Shown here piece by piece: positions 17,479 through 25,868 of a stretch of DNA of 64,000 nucleotides (positions are counted from its first letter, which is position 1; every line of letters starts with the position of its first letter). The notes under the pieces were generated by a model, which did no database searches, was not told where the DNA came from, and saw only the letters and a program-made list of their open reading frames with translations. Origin of the DNA: Petroclostridium xylanilyticum (GTDB lineage: Bacteria; Bacillota; Clostridia; SK-Y3); the NCBI RefSeq assembly GCF_002252565.1, contig NZ_NPML01000007.1:248001-312000 (forward strand), given 5' to 3'. The translations under genes and the position numbers were made by a program.

Positions 17479-18672
17479 TTATAACAGGTTGTTTTCAAAG
17501 ATCATTGATATCCCCTGACCACCTCCTATACACATAGTCACCAGACCTAATTTTGCATTTCGCCTTCTCATCTCATACATTAATTTAACTGGTAAGATAG
17601 TACCGGTTGCACCTACAGGATGCCCCAGCGCTATTGCGCCTCCATTTACATTGACTTTATTTATATCCAGGCCTAAATCCCTTACAACTGCCACTGCTTG
17701 AGATGCAAAAGCCTCATTTAATTCAATCAGGTCTATATCTTCAACTTTTAGATGTAACTTTTCTAAAAGTTTCTTTGTTGACAGTGCCGGTGCAAATCCC
17801 ATAATTTCAGCTTCGTTTCCTGCTACTGCAAATCCTTTGACCGTTAATACCGGCTTTAATCCAAGCTGTTCGGCTTTTTCCCTGGACATCAACACTACTG
17901 CTGCGGCTCCATCATTTATACCTGAAGAGTTACCTGCCGTTACAGACCCTCCCTGTTTAAAAGCAGGCTTTAATTTTGCAAGCTTATCCATGGTTAAGCC
18001 TCTTCTCGGATGCTCATCGGTATCAAATATGGCTGTCTGCCCTTTTCCTAAGGAAATCTCCACAGGAAGAATCTCTTCTTTAAATTTTCCTTCATCGATT
18101 GCTTTGATTGCTTTTTCCTGGCTGGATAACGCAAATGCATCCTGCTCTTCTCTTGTTACGTTAAATCTTTCTGCTACATTTTCCGCTGTGATTCCATTGT
18201 GATAGGGACCCATCGGCCAGGTTAAAATGGTAAGTAATCCATCTTCAAACTGTCCATGGCCCATTTTGTATCCAAATCTTGCCCCCTTGACATAGTAGGG
18301 CAATTGGCTCATGTTTTCTGTACCGCAGGCTACTACCACCTCGGCGTTCCCGGTTTGAATTTCCATTACTGCATCTGCTACCGCCTGCAATCCCGACCCG
18401 CACTGCCTGTTAACAGAATAAGCTGTTGTTTCCAGCGGCAGTCCTGCTTTTAGGGAGCACATGCGTCCTATAAATCCATTTTCTGCAATCTGCCCCACAT
18501 TTCCTACTATCACTTCATCAACCAGTTTATCTTCTATTCCTGCCCTTTTAACCGCTTCTCTTATTACAAGGCCGGCCAAATCCGTTTGGTGTATATCTTT
18601 TAAACTTCCACCAAAGGCCCCTATAGCTGTTCTAACTCCGCTTACAATGACTACCTCCTTTAAATTACTCAC
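17479..18672 (-). CDS. Acetyl-CoA C-acetyltransferase (thiolase)
   Basis: This enzyme condenses two acetyl-CoA to acetoacetyl-CoA or runs the reverse thiolysis. The 397 residues are standard. The nucleophilic Cys is in SVNRQCGSGLQAV (near residue 88), the His in ALGHPVGATG (near 353), and the second Cys in MCIGGGQG (near 383). The start is a GTG at 18672 with GGGGG 7 nt upstream; there is no nearby ATG in frame. It lies between hbd and livK in a single-direction cluster. Confidence 0.94.
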   Translation of the reverse strand: MSNLKEVVIVSGVRTAIGAFGGSLKDIHQTDLAGLVIREAVKRAGIEDKLVDEVIVGNVGQIAENGFIGRMCSLKAGLPLETTAYSVNRQCGSGLQAVADAVMEIQTGNAEVVVACGTENMSQLPYYVKGARFGYKMGHGQFEDGLLTILTWPMGPYHNGITAENVAERFNVTREEQDAFALSSQEKAIKAIDEGKFKEEILPVEISLGKGQTAIFDTDEHPRRGLTMDKLAKLKPAFKQGGSVTAGNSSGINDGAAAVVLMSREKAEQLGLKPVLTVKGFAVAGNEAEIMGFAPALSTKKLLEKLHLKVEDIDLIELNEAFASQAVAVVRDLGLDINKVNVNGGAIALGHPVGATGTILPVKLMYEMRRRNAKLGLVTMCIGGGQGISMIFENNLL

Positions 18673-18693
18673 TTTACATCCCCCCAGTGTTCA

Positions 18694-19542
18694 TTATTTA
18701 TATTCATAAAATCCCTTACCACTTTTTCTTCCAAGGTGACCGGCATTCACCAAAGTTTTGATTAGAGGGCACGGCCTGTATTTTGAATCGGCAAAGCCCT
18801 GGTATAAGCCTTCCATGGTGGCAAGCATAACGTCAAGTCCAACAAAATCCGCTAGTTCCAGTGGACCCATAGGAAGGTTCGCCCCAAGCTTCATTGCTTT
18901 ATCCACATCCTCGGGTTTTGCGCCTTCCATCACACAAAAGGCTCCTTCATTCATCATTGGTACCAGTATCCTGTTAACAAGAAAACCCGGCAATTCCGGT
19001 GCTTCCACCGGTTCTTTATTGATTTTTAATGAAAATTCCTTTACTATATTAAAAGTCTCATCGGATGTTCCCAGTCCCCTGATTAGTTCCACCAATTTCA
19101 TAATGGGGGCTGGGTAAAAGAAATGTACTCCCATTATCTTATCAACTCTTGTAGTAACTGATGCCATTTCAGATATACTAAGACCTGATGTGTTTGAAAC
19201 AATGATTGTATTTTCATCTGCTAATTTATCTAATTCACTAAATACCTTTTTCTTCAAATCCATTTTTTCGGGTACTGCTTCTATGATTAAGTTGGCTCCC
19301 TTGACACCCTCATAGCTGTTGCTGTAACTTAACTTGTCTAATATGTTATTTATCGTTTCAAACGTCATCTTACCCTTTTGTAACAATTTATCCAAATTTG
19401 CAGCTATCTTATCCCTGGCATTTTTTATCTGCTCGTTGGAAATGTCTATATTGATTACTTCAATTCCTGCCTGGGCTACCGTCTGGGCTATCCCGCTGCC
19501 CATTAAGCCGGCTCCTACGACAGCAACCTTTTTAATTTCCAT
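18694..19542 (-). CDS. hbd: 3-hydroxybutyryl-CoA dehydrogenase
   Basis: This NAD(P)-dependent enzyme interconverts (S)-3-hydroxybutyryl-CoA and acetoacetyl-CoA. The Rossmann motif VAVVGAGLMGSGIAQ is at residues ~6-20. MGVHFFYPAPIMKLVELI near 135 contains the catalytic His, and PGFLVNRIL plus the conserved GPLELADFVGLD follow. The length (282) is typical of Hbd. The ATG at 19542 follows a G-rich site (AAAGGGGGG); the GTG six bases upstream overlaps that site. It lies in the same transcription unit as the thiolase and SDR genes. Confidence 0.94.
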   Translation of the reverse strand: MEIKKVAVVGAGLMGSGIAQTVAQAGIEVINIDISNEQIKNARDKIAANLDKLLQKGKMTFETINNILDKLSYSNSYEGVKGANLIIEAVPEKMDLKKKVFSELDKLADENTIIVSNTSGLSISEMASVTTRVDKIMGVHFFYPAPIMKLVELIRGLGTSDETFNIVKEFSLKINKEPVEAPELPGFLVNRILVPMMNEGAFCVMEGAKPEDVDKAMKLGANLPMGPLELADFVGLDVMLATMEGLYQGFADSKYRPCPLIKTLVNAGHLGRKSGKGFYEYK

Positions 19543-19562
19543 TTTCACCCCCCCTTTCTGAT

Positions 19563-20300
19563 TTATAAGACCATTCCACCACCTACATTAATGACTTCAC
19601 CGGTAATGTATGATGCTTCATCTGAAGCTAAAAAGGCTACAAGATTCGCAACATCCTCCGGTTTTCCGGCTCTCCCTGCAGGTATTTTACTGATCATAAT
19701 ATCCCATACTTTCGGAGGCACTCCCCTTGTCATATCCGTATCTATAAAGCCGGGACATATAGCATTTACAGTTACATTTTTTGCTGCCAGTTCCCTTGCA
19801 GCAGTCTTTGTAAGACCTACCACCCCTGCTTTGGATGCAGCATAATTGGCCTGTCCAATGTTGCCTAACCAGCTGGCAGATGCTATATTTATAATCCTTC
19901 CATACTGCCTTTCTCTCATTAATTTTGCTGCCGTTTGGGTACAATAAAATGTGCCGGTTAAGTTTACTGCTATTACCTGGTCCCACTGTTCCTGGGTCAT
20001 TTTGTGCAGCATACTGTCTCTATTGATACCAGCATTATTTACCAATATATCAACGTCGCCAAACTTTTCTGCTGTTTCCTTAAATAATTTATCAACATCT
20101 TCTTTTACAGCTATATTGGTCCGTACTGCTATGGCTGTACCGCCAAATTCCTGGATTTCCTTGCAGGTGTTATTGGCATTTTCAACATCAATATCACTTA
20201 CTACAGCCTTGGCTCCTTCTCTGGCCAATTTTAAAGCGATTCCTTTTCCCAGCCCCCGGCCTGCTCCTGTAATAATGGCAATTTTATCTTTTAACCTCAT
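19563..20300 (-). CDS. Short-chain dehydrogenase/reductase, FabG/acetoacetyl-CoA reductase type
   Basis: The 245-residue classical SDR has the cofactor motif TGAGRGLGKG (residues ~11-20), NNAG near 88, a catalytic Ser in INIASAS, and YAASK near 152. It probably reduces a 3-oxoacyl thioester, or oxidises 3-hydroxybutyrate or its CoA ester. In this cluster, an (R)-specific partner of the (S)-specific Hbd is the likeliest role (inference). The ATG at 20300 is 8 nt from AAGG. Confidence 0.88.
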   Translation of the reverse strand: MRLKDKIAIITGAGRGLGKGIALKLAREGAKAVVSDIDVENANNTCKEIQEFGGTAIAVRTNIAVKEDVDKLFKETAEKFGDVDILVNNAGINRDSMLHKMTQEQWDQVIAVNLTGTFYCTQTAAKLMRERQYGRIINIASASWLGNIGQANYAASKAGVVGLTKTAARELAAKNVTVNAICPGFIDTDMTRGVPPKVWDIMISKIPAGRAGKPEDVANLVAFLASDEASYITGEVINVGGGMVL

Positions 20301-20327
20301 CAATAAACCCTTCTTTCTATTTTTAAT

Positions 20328-21899
20328 TTATTTTAATAAATCTTTTAAACCAAAACTTCCTTCCTGAAAAATCCTTGAATCCATTATCTTCAAATCTTTA
20401 TCAATGATAGGCTTAAACTCCATTTGATCAAGTATATCTCTTTTTAAATCTACACCGGGTGCAATTTCTATTAGAACCGGTCCTTCTTTTCTCAATTCAA
20501 ATACCGCCCTTTCTGTAACAAAATGCATTCTCTGTCCTTTTTCCCTGGCTAGCAATCCATTATAGGATATTTGACCAACTTTACTAACTAATTTTTTTAC
20601 TGAGCCTTCTTGCACTATATTCAGTTTTCCACCATCAAAATTAATTTCCAAACCTTTTGCGGTAAACGTAGAGCAGAAAATAACGTGTTTAGCATTCTGC
20701 GTAATATCTATAAACCCACCGGCTCCTGTGCACCGGTTACCCATTTTGGTAGAGTTGACATTTCCTTCAATATCCATCTCACCTGCACCCATAAAGGTAA
20801 AATCAACCCCAGCTCCGTTATAGAAATCCATCTGAGCATGATGTTCAATCATGGCATATAAATTTTTTCCTATCCCAAAATCTATACCCCCTTCTTGAAC
20901 ACCTCCATATATGCCTGATTCGACCGTTATCATAATATCATCGGATATACCCTCTTCTGCGGCGATTGAGCCTATTACATCATTGGGTATTCCTGTGCCA
21001 AGATTAATGATAGTATCCTTTTTAAGTTCCATCATAGCCCTTCTTCCAATTACCTTTCTGATAGACATTGGCAGTGGTTTGATGCTGCTCACAGGGACTC
21101 TTATATCACCACAGTATGCGGGGTCAAAGTACCATGAAGAGGTTTGCCTGTGATCTTCCATTGGATTTTCACAAACTACGATTGCATCCACAAAAACTCC
21201 CGGGACAACAACCTGTTTAGGATGAAGCGTCCCTATTTGTGCCACTCTCTTCACCTGGGCTATAACCTTCCCCCCAAAACGCTTAGCTGCTAAAACCGCA
21301 GGAAGGACTTCAAGTTTCATGGCTTCTTCTTCGGTAGTAATATTTCCCATTTCATCGGCAGTAGTCCCCCTGATTATGACAAAATCAAGCGGTATTGCAT
21401 TGTAAAATAGATATTCTTCTCCTTTGAAATTTACAACTTCAACCAGGTCAGGCAGGTCTTTGGTCCTTTCATTCATCTTACCACCTTCTAACCTTGGGTC
21501 AATAAATGTTCTTAAGCCCACTTTAGATAATTTTCCCGGTAGCCCGCATGCCATTGACCTGTATAGTTGTGCAATTTGTCCCTGGGGCATGCAATATGCC
21601 TCCACCTTATTATTTGCTATCATCTCCATCCATCTTGGCTGAAGTCCCCAGTGAGAACCAATGATTCTTGTCACCAATCCTTCATGGGCAAGATGCTGTA
21701 TTCCACGGACTCTGTCACTTTGACCGGCAGAATGTAGTAAAGTTAGATTTTTGGGTCTTCCTGTCTCTAGAAAACTATTCTCTATTGCTTTTAACACAGA
21801 TTCAGATGCACTTATCAACGTCATGGCAACAGTAGCAATGGTAGCACCATCTTTTATCATTGCAGCTGCTTCTTTACTGCTAATAAATTTTGCTTTCAT
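20328..21899 (-). CDS. Family I CoA-transferase (acetate/propionate/acetoacetate type, YdiF/Pct-like)
   Basis: It moves CoA between acetyl-CoA and a short-chain acid. The protein is a fused alpha-beta form of about 523 residues. The N-terminal half has KDGATIATVAM and GLQPRWMEMI. The C-terminal half has NLGTGIPNDV, the catalytic glutamate in TVESGIYGG (near residue 330), then GAGEMDIEGNVN. Start chosen at the ATG at 21899 with AGGGGTGA upstream rather than the longer frame to 21920. It opens the five-gene metabolic/liv run. A LacI-type palindrome lies ~95 bp upstream. Confidence 0.92.
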   Translation of the reverse strand: MKAKFISSKEAAAMIKDGATIATVAMTLISASESVLKAIENSFLETGRPKNLTLLHSAGQSDRVRGIQHLAHEGLVTRIIGSHWGLQPRWMEMIANNKVEAYCMPQGQIAQLYRSMACGLPGKLSKVGLRTFIDPRLEGGKMNERTKDLPDLVEVVNFKGEEYLFYNAIPLDFVIIRGTTADEMGNITTEEEAMKLEVLPAVLAAKRFGGKVIAQVKRVAQIGTLHPKQVVVPGVFVDAIVVCENPMEDHRQTSSWYFDPAYCGDIRVPVSSIKPLPMSIRKVIGRRAMMELKKDTIINLGTGIPNDVIGSIAAEEGISDDIMITVESGIYGGVQEGGIDFGIGKNLYAMIEHHAQMDFYNGAGVDFTFMGAGEMDIEGNVNSTKMGNRCTGAGGFIDITQNAKHVIFCSTFTAKGLEINFDGGKLNIVQEGSVKKLVSKVGQISYNGLLAREKGQRMHFVTERAVFELRKEGPVLIEIAPGVDLKRDILDQMEFKPIIDKDLKIMDSRIFQEGSFGLKDLLK

Positions 21900-21990
21900 T
21901 TTCTCACCCCTATGTATCAAGTTAATAATGAATGTATAATAAAAATTATTGCAATACTCTTTTCTAGACTTTTCAGCACATTAATAATTA

Positions 21991-22007
21991 ATGGAATCGT
22001 TCCCAAA
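21991..22007. promoter_or_regulatory. LacI-type operator, site 1
   Basis: ATGGAATCGTTCCCAAA is an imperfect palindrome centred on CG, upstream of the CoA-transferase gene. It shares the pattern TTGGAAYCGWTYCCAAA with sites at 23824 and 24569. It probably binds the LacI-family protein encoded at 25869. Confidence 0.6.
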
Positions 22008-22039
22008 TTTCTATAAAACCCTTCGTTTGTACTTAAATG

Positions 22040-23671
22040 TCAACCATAAATTTCCCGAATTAGCTTTTTACTTATCTTACCGTTATCGGTACGCGGCATA
22101 TCATCAATAAATTGAATATATTGGGGAATTTTATATTTAGCCAGCCTTTTACTCATCCATTCCCTAATTTCTTTTTCTGTAAGTGTACATCCTTTATTGA
22201 GAACTATAACCGCTTTCACCACTTCCCCATATACAGAATCCGGTACTCCTATGACCGCAACCTCCTTAATGGCAGGATGGTCATATAAAACATTTTCAAC
22301 TTCAAGACAATAAACTTTTTCTCCACCACGATTGATCATGTCCTTTTTCCTATCTAAAATGTATATATACCCGTCATCATCAATTTTCGCCAGGTCTCCC
22401 GTTTTAAACCATCCATCCTTTATGCTATTGGCAGTGGCTTCAGTATTATTCCAGTACTTTTCCAAAACCACCGGTCCCTTTACCAGGAGCTCACCAACTT
22501 CATTAGGAGAAAGTTGATTTCCCTGCTCATCAACAATTTTTATTTCAAGTCCAGGGATAGGTAACCCCGATGAGCCAATTTTGCTGCTGCTGTAGACATC
22601 TGTTGGAAAAACAGTAGCAGGAGAGCTTGTTTCCGTAAGACCATAAACGGTATGAAAATCCATATGTGTCAACCATCTTTTGATTTTAGCTAAAACTTCA
22701 GGGGGCATATTGGCACTGCCACATGCAGCTTTTTTCAAACTTTTTAATTCTCCAAAATTTCTAGACTGTTCAAGAAGAAGTATAAATACTGTTGGTGAAC
22801 CATGTAGAAAGGTTATATGATTGGTTTTAATTACATCAAGCACTTTTTGAGCATCAAAATACGGTAAAAGATATATCGTCCCTCCAATATGAACAAATAA
22901 AGCTAAAAGTGCGGCAAGTCCCGTGATATGAAATATTGGAATAGCAATAATTGTACTATCATCAGAGCTTAAATTAAAAATTCTTTTGTAACTGATAACG
23001 CCATGTAAAATATTAAAATGTGAGAGTAATGCGCCTTTTGGTGATCCCGTTGTACCTGAAGTATACATAATAACAGCAGGATCATGAGCTTTTGGTAAAT
23101 CGTACTCTATACCAATGCCAGCTTCTTCTTTTTTATATAATGTCTCCATTACCTTTCCATTAATATTTCTGCAGCATTTACTACCTGATATTATACAATA
23201 TTCTATCGAGGTTAAATGAATAATATCTTTAACATTTTTCCACCATTGTTCATTTAAGATCAAAATTTTTGCCCCCGAATCCTTCAAAGGATGGATTAAT
23301 TCTGTACTTTTAGACTTTGTACTTAAAGGTACTGAGATCGATCCCAATTTCGCTAAAGCATAAAAAGATACACAAAAATCTATGCTGTTAACCATTAATA
23401 AAGCTACTCTATCACCTTTTCTTACATCATAAATGGAATAAAGATTTGAAGCAACTATATCCACCAATTCCTTAAATTCTCTAAAAGTCACTTTTCTATT
23501 CTGCTCTATAAGTGCCAGTTTATCTGGATATAAATTTGCCGTATTGACGAGACTCATATATAGGTTATCCGGCTTTTCCTCAAAAACATCATATTCTATA
23601 TTGTTATAAACCTCTTTTATCATACCTTGTACGATGTTGAGCGGCCAAACACCAATATCTGTTGAATTCAT
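22040..23671 (-). CDS. AMP-dependent acyl-CoA synthetase/ligase
   Basis: It activates a carboxylic acid with ATP and CoA through an acyl-adenylate. The 543-residue protein has the P-loop-like motif YTSGTTGSPKGALLSH (near residue 185), VYGLTETSSPATVF (near 330), TGDLAKIDDDGYIYILDRKKD (near 410) and the catalytic-lysine tail motif DNGKISKK. The substrate is unknown; a short or medium chain acid is likely from its neighbours. The ATG at 23671 has GAAGGAAGG upstream, better than the TTG-type frame to 23698. It is separated by 140 bp from the CoA-transferase gene, with its own upstream operator. Confidence 0.9.
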   Translation of the reverse strand: MNSTDIGVWPLNIVQGMIKEVYNNIEYDVFEEKPDNLYMSLVNTANLYPDKLALIEQNRKVTFREFKELVDIVASNLYSIYDVRKGDRVALLMVNSIDFCVSFYALAKLGSISVPLSTKSKSTELIHPLKDSGAKILILNEQWWKNVKDIIHLTSIEYCIISGSKCCRNINGKVMETLYKKEEAGIGIEYDLPKAHDPAVIMYTSGTTGSPKGALLSHFNILHGVISYKRIFNLSSDDSTIIAIPIFHITGLAALLALFVHIGGTIYLLPYFDAQKVLDVIKTNHITFLHGSPTVFILLLEQSRNFGELKSLKKAACGSANMPPEVLAKIKRWLTHMDFHTVYGLTETSSPATVFPTDVYSSSKIGSSGLPIPGLEIKIVDEQGNQLSPNEVGELLVKGPVVLEKYWNNTEATANSIKDGWFKTGDLAKIDDDGYIYILDRKKDMINRGGEKVYCLEVENVLYDHPAIKEVAVIGVPDSVYGEVVKAVIVLNKGCTLTEKEIREWMSKRLAKYKIPQYIQFIDDMPRTDNGKISKKLIREIYG

Positions 23672-23823
23672 AAGGATTACCTTCCTTCTATAAAACATAA
23701 AAACATATAATTGCTAATAAACCGCCTGGAACTAATATTACTGAAAATAAAACATCGAAAACGTTTTTCCCTAGTAGACCAACAAGGTTGTAAAAGAATC
23801 AAAAATATCTCTATGCTAGACTA

Positions 23824-23840
23824 TTGGAACCGATCCCAAA
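23824..23840. promoter_or_regulatory. LacI-type operator, site 2
   Basis: TTGGAACCGATCCCAAA, near-perfect palindrome around CG, about 150 bp upstream of the acyl-CoA ligase start. It is the best of the three sites. Confidence 0.65.
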
Positions 23841-23974
23841 TTTATTTAAAATACATTCTTGAAATTATTACCTGGAACACAATTGATTGCTGAACCTAAC
23901 AATCAATAAAAGATAATTAATTTCTAAGATTATATCTATAAAAATACTGCAAAGAATATCGTATTGTTGTAATA

Positions 23975-24341
23975 ATTATACTTTCTGCATATACGTTTTT
24001 GCAAATAGCAAAATTCTCGGGTCTTTGACAGTTGCAACTTTTCAAACAGTGCTCAAAGCCTTGAAAATAGCACATTTTTGTGTCAAATTTGATTTTCTAA
24101 AAGTGCGTATTTTCTAGTGATTTTATTATTTTAATCTTAATTTTCAAATCATATCTGCCGATTTGTTAAATGACAGCAAATGCAGCATTAGCAAGAATTT
24201 TAAAAAACTACGCAAATTTTTTATTTAATCAAAAGCCTGAAACCCTTTAATATCAAGCCTTATCAGGCTTTTTGTATTCGTCAAGTGTCAAATATGGGAT
24301 TATACTTTCTGCATATACGTTTTTGCAAATAGCAAAATTCT
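23975..24341. repeat. Miniature element (24018-24298) between 43-bp direct repeats
   Basis: The same 43 bases, starting ATTATACTTTCTGCATATAC, occur at 23975-24017 and 24299-24341. Between them lie 281 bp whose ends look like short terminal inverted repeats: GGTCTTTGACAGTTG at the left, and ATTTGACACTTG on the opposite strand at the right. Inside are several hairpins, including an AGCCTGA/TCAGGCT stem followed by TTTTTG (24233-24275). There is no coding frame. It resembles a non-autonomous element or the remains of an ISL3-like insertion. Confidence 0.65.
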
Positions 24342-24568
24342 GTATTAAGCTTATTTATGTATCATTTCCATTGATTTGCTCTGAAAATCTTATTCACATT
24401 AAAAATTTAACAATTTTATAGCACGATTCTTCTTCAAATTTGTCTATAATTGCTATTGCATTACTTTTTGACTTTGTAAAAATTAAATGTATGATAAATT
24501 ATTAATATGTTTATTGAATTACTCAGATAAAATGTGTTATTATTTCAGTAAAGGAATTAGCTTGAATA

Positions 24569-24585
24569 TTGAAATCGATTCCAAA
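24569..24585. promoter_or_regulatory. LacI-type operator, site 3
   Basis: TTGAAATCGATTCCAAA, matching the other two sites in the central CG and the CCAAA end. It lies in the mobile-element-rich gap with no gene immediately next to it; it may once have belonged to the lacI-family gene's own promoter. Confidence 0.5.
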
Positions 24586-24751
24586 CCATAACCTACTTTA
24601 TATTTTAGAGCTTTCTTGCCATTTTATTAAACTAAATTTAAATTAGGGATAATTCTATAAATATATTGGTTTAGAAGGGGTTGAGCTACCAATAATAACA
24701 AAAATTGTAATGTTGCACTTTGAGATTTAAATACTGAAGATTTGCACGAAG

Positions 24752-24920
24752 AAGGAATGTGCCATGGCATGTTCCTGAATGGCGAGGCACTATCTAATAG
24801 ACCTATGGAGTTTATGGATAACCCGCCCGGGGCATGGATAACCTGTGCACAAAGCATTGACAACGAAAAGCATGTTGCCAACACTTTGCACACAGGTTAC
24901 CCACAAACTCCACAGATCCG
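24752..24920. repeat. Foldback region with DnaA-box-like nonamers
   Basis: The left part (CTATGGAGTTTATGGATAACC, then TGGATAACCTGTGCACAAAG) is matched on the opposite strand by CTGTGGAGTTTGTGGGTAACC continuing to GTGTGCAAAG, giving a long imperfect stem (~24786-24919). Three nonamers resemble DnaA boxes: TTATCCATA and TTATCCATG on the minus strand, TTACCCACA on the plus strand. At 24757 a near-perfect 22-bp palindrome (GGAATGTGCCATGGCATGTT...) sits at the left edge. No gene is seen; it is probably the non-coding end of a mobile element. Confidence 0.55.
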
Positions 24921-24968
24921 GTGACTACTGCTATATCATTTTTTGATTTATTTATATAGAGAAAATGA

Positions 24969-25652
24969 TTAAGCTGATTGTTGTGTTTCAATATAGGCCT
25001 GTGGCATCTTAATAAGTATCTGCCATCTGGCAGGCATATTGGGAAGTGCAGATAGTTCTTCCAATACTACTGGAACTTTACCTTCCAATGTTGAGTGTGG
25101 CCTTAGAAAATTAAAATAGGCAACAAAAGAGATTGAGTTAAGTTTGTTAAGGTAATATGGACATTTAGGATTCTTACACTTATGGATATTAAAGTCCTTA
25201 CGCTGCTTTTGTTGAGTAAGAACCTTACCACAGTGAGGGCAGCAGAATAAAAGGTTTTTGAGATAGTAGTTCTTCTTATTGAAGGTACACTCACAAACCT
25301 TGCATAAATACTGACCTCTGCCGCCTGTATTATCGTACAGGTAATCATGAGAGGCATTACACCTGGGGCAGGTTATAGTTTCAGGGACAGTAGAAGGTTT
25401 CCTTCTCTTCACTGGGGTAATGAGTTTGCCAGTAGCTTTAAGCTGATCAGCAATAAGCTTTTTGTAATCAAGTTTCTCAAGGGTTTTAATAATAGGCATT
25501 TCATCTACCACAAGCTTACGGTAGGTTTTTTTAACAGGCTCATCGTAATACTTGCGGGGAGAGTGTTTGCCAAGAACGCAACACATAAGATATATAATAA
25601 TTTGATATTGTAATTGAATGTATAGTAGTAAAACTGATATAATGTTGTTCAA
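24969..25652 (-). pseudogene. Internally deleted DDE transposase with zinc-ribbon N-terminus
   Basis: The 227-residue product has a hydrophobic start (MNNIISVLLLYIQLQYQIII), paired zinc-ribbon motifs (CPRCNASHDYLYDN...CKVCECTF, then CCPHCGKVL...CKNPKCPYY), and a transposase tail (FVAYFNFLRPHSTLEG...PNMPARWQ). In relatives I remember, some 250-300 residues with the DDE catalytic triad lie between CPYYLNKL and FVAYFNFL; here the two are joined directly, keeping the frame. The gene therefore cannot encode an active transposase, but could make a DNA-binding fragment. Start: TTG at 25652 after AAAGGAG. Family assignment (IS6/IS240-like) is tentative. Confidence 0.72.
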
Positions 25653-25726
25653 AGGTACTTATCTCCTTTCTGGGGTGTTAGTCTTCACAACAACATTATA
25701 CCAGATAAAAGGGGGAAAGTACCTTT
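25638..25726 (-). promoter_or_regulatory. Interleaved inverted repeats over the transposase promoter and start
   Basis: Two inverted repeats interlock: TATAATGTTGTT (25638) with AACAACATTATA (25689), and AAAGGTACTT (25651) with AAGTACCTTT (25717). On the minus strand one arm contains the TATAAT -10 and its partner covers the TTG start codon. This order (A-B-A'-B') permits alternative stems or a pseudoknot, a plausible device to limit transposase expression. Confidence 0.5.
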
Positions 25727-25868
25727 CTCTTTTCAAATCTATACATTCTCAATTTCCAATTTTATAGGGGTAAGATAAATTTTAAATAAAAGTCAATAAA
25801 ATCAAAGGGTACAGGTCAAAAGTTGATAAAATTTTTGACACTACCTTAGAAGGAAAGGAGGCGCTTTA

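Noticed and set aside
24627-24893. 88-codon frame through the foldback region
   Set aside because: It is formed by the inverted repeat and palindrome; no ribosome binding site and no recognisable protein features.
24786-24919. Chromosomal replication origin because of DnaA-box-like nonamers
   Set aside because: Only three imperfect boxes, no dnaA or dnaN nearby, no AT-rich unwinding pattern; more likely part of a mobile-element end.
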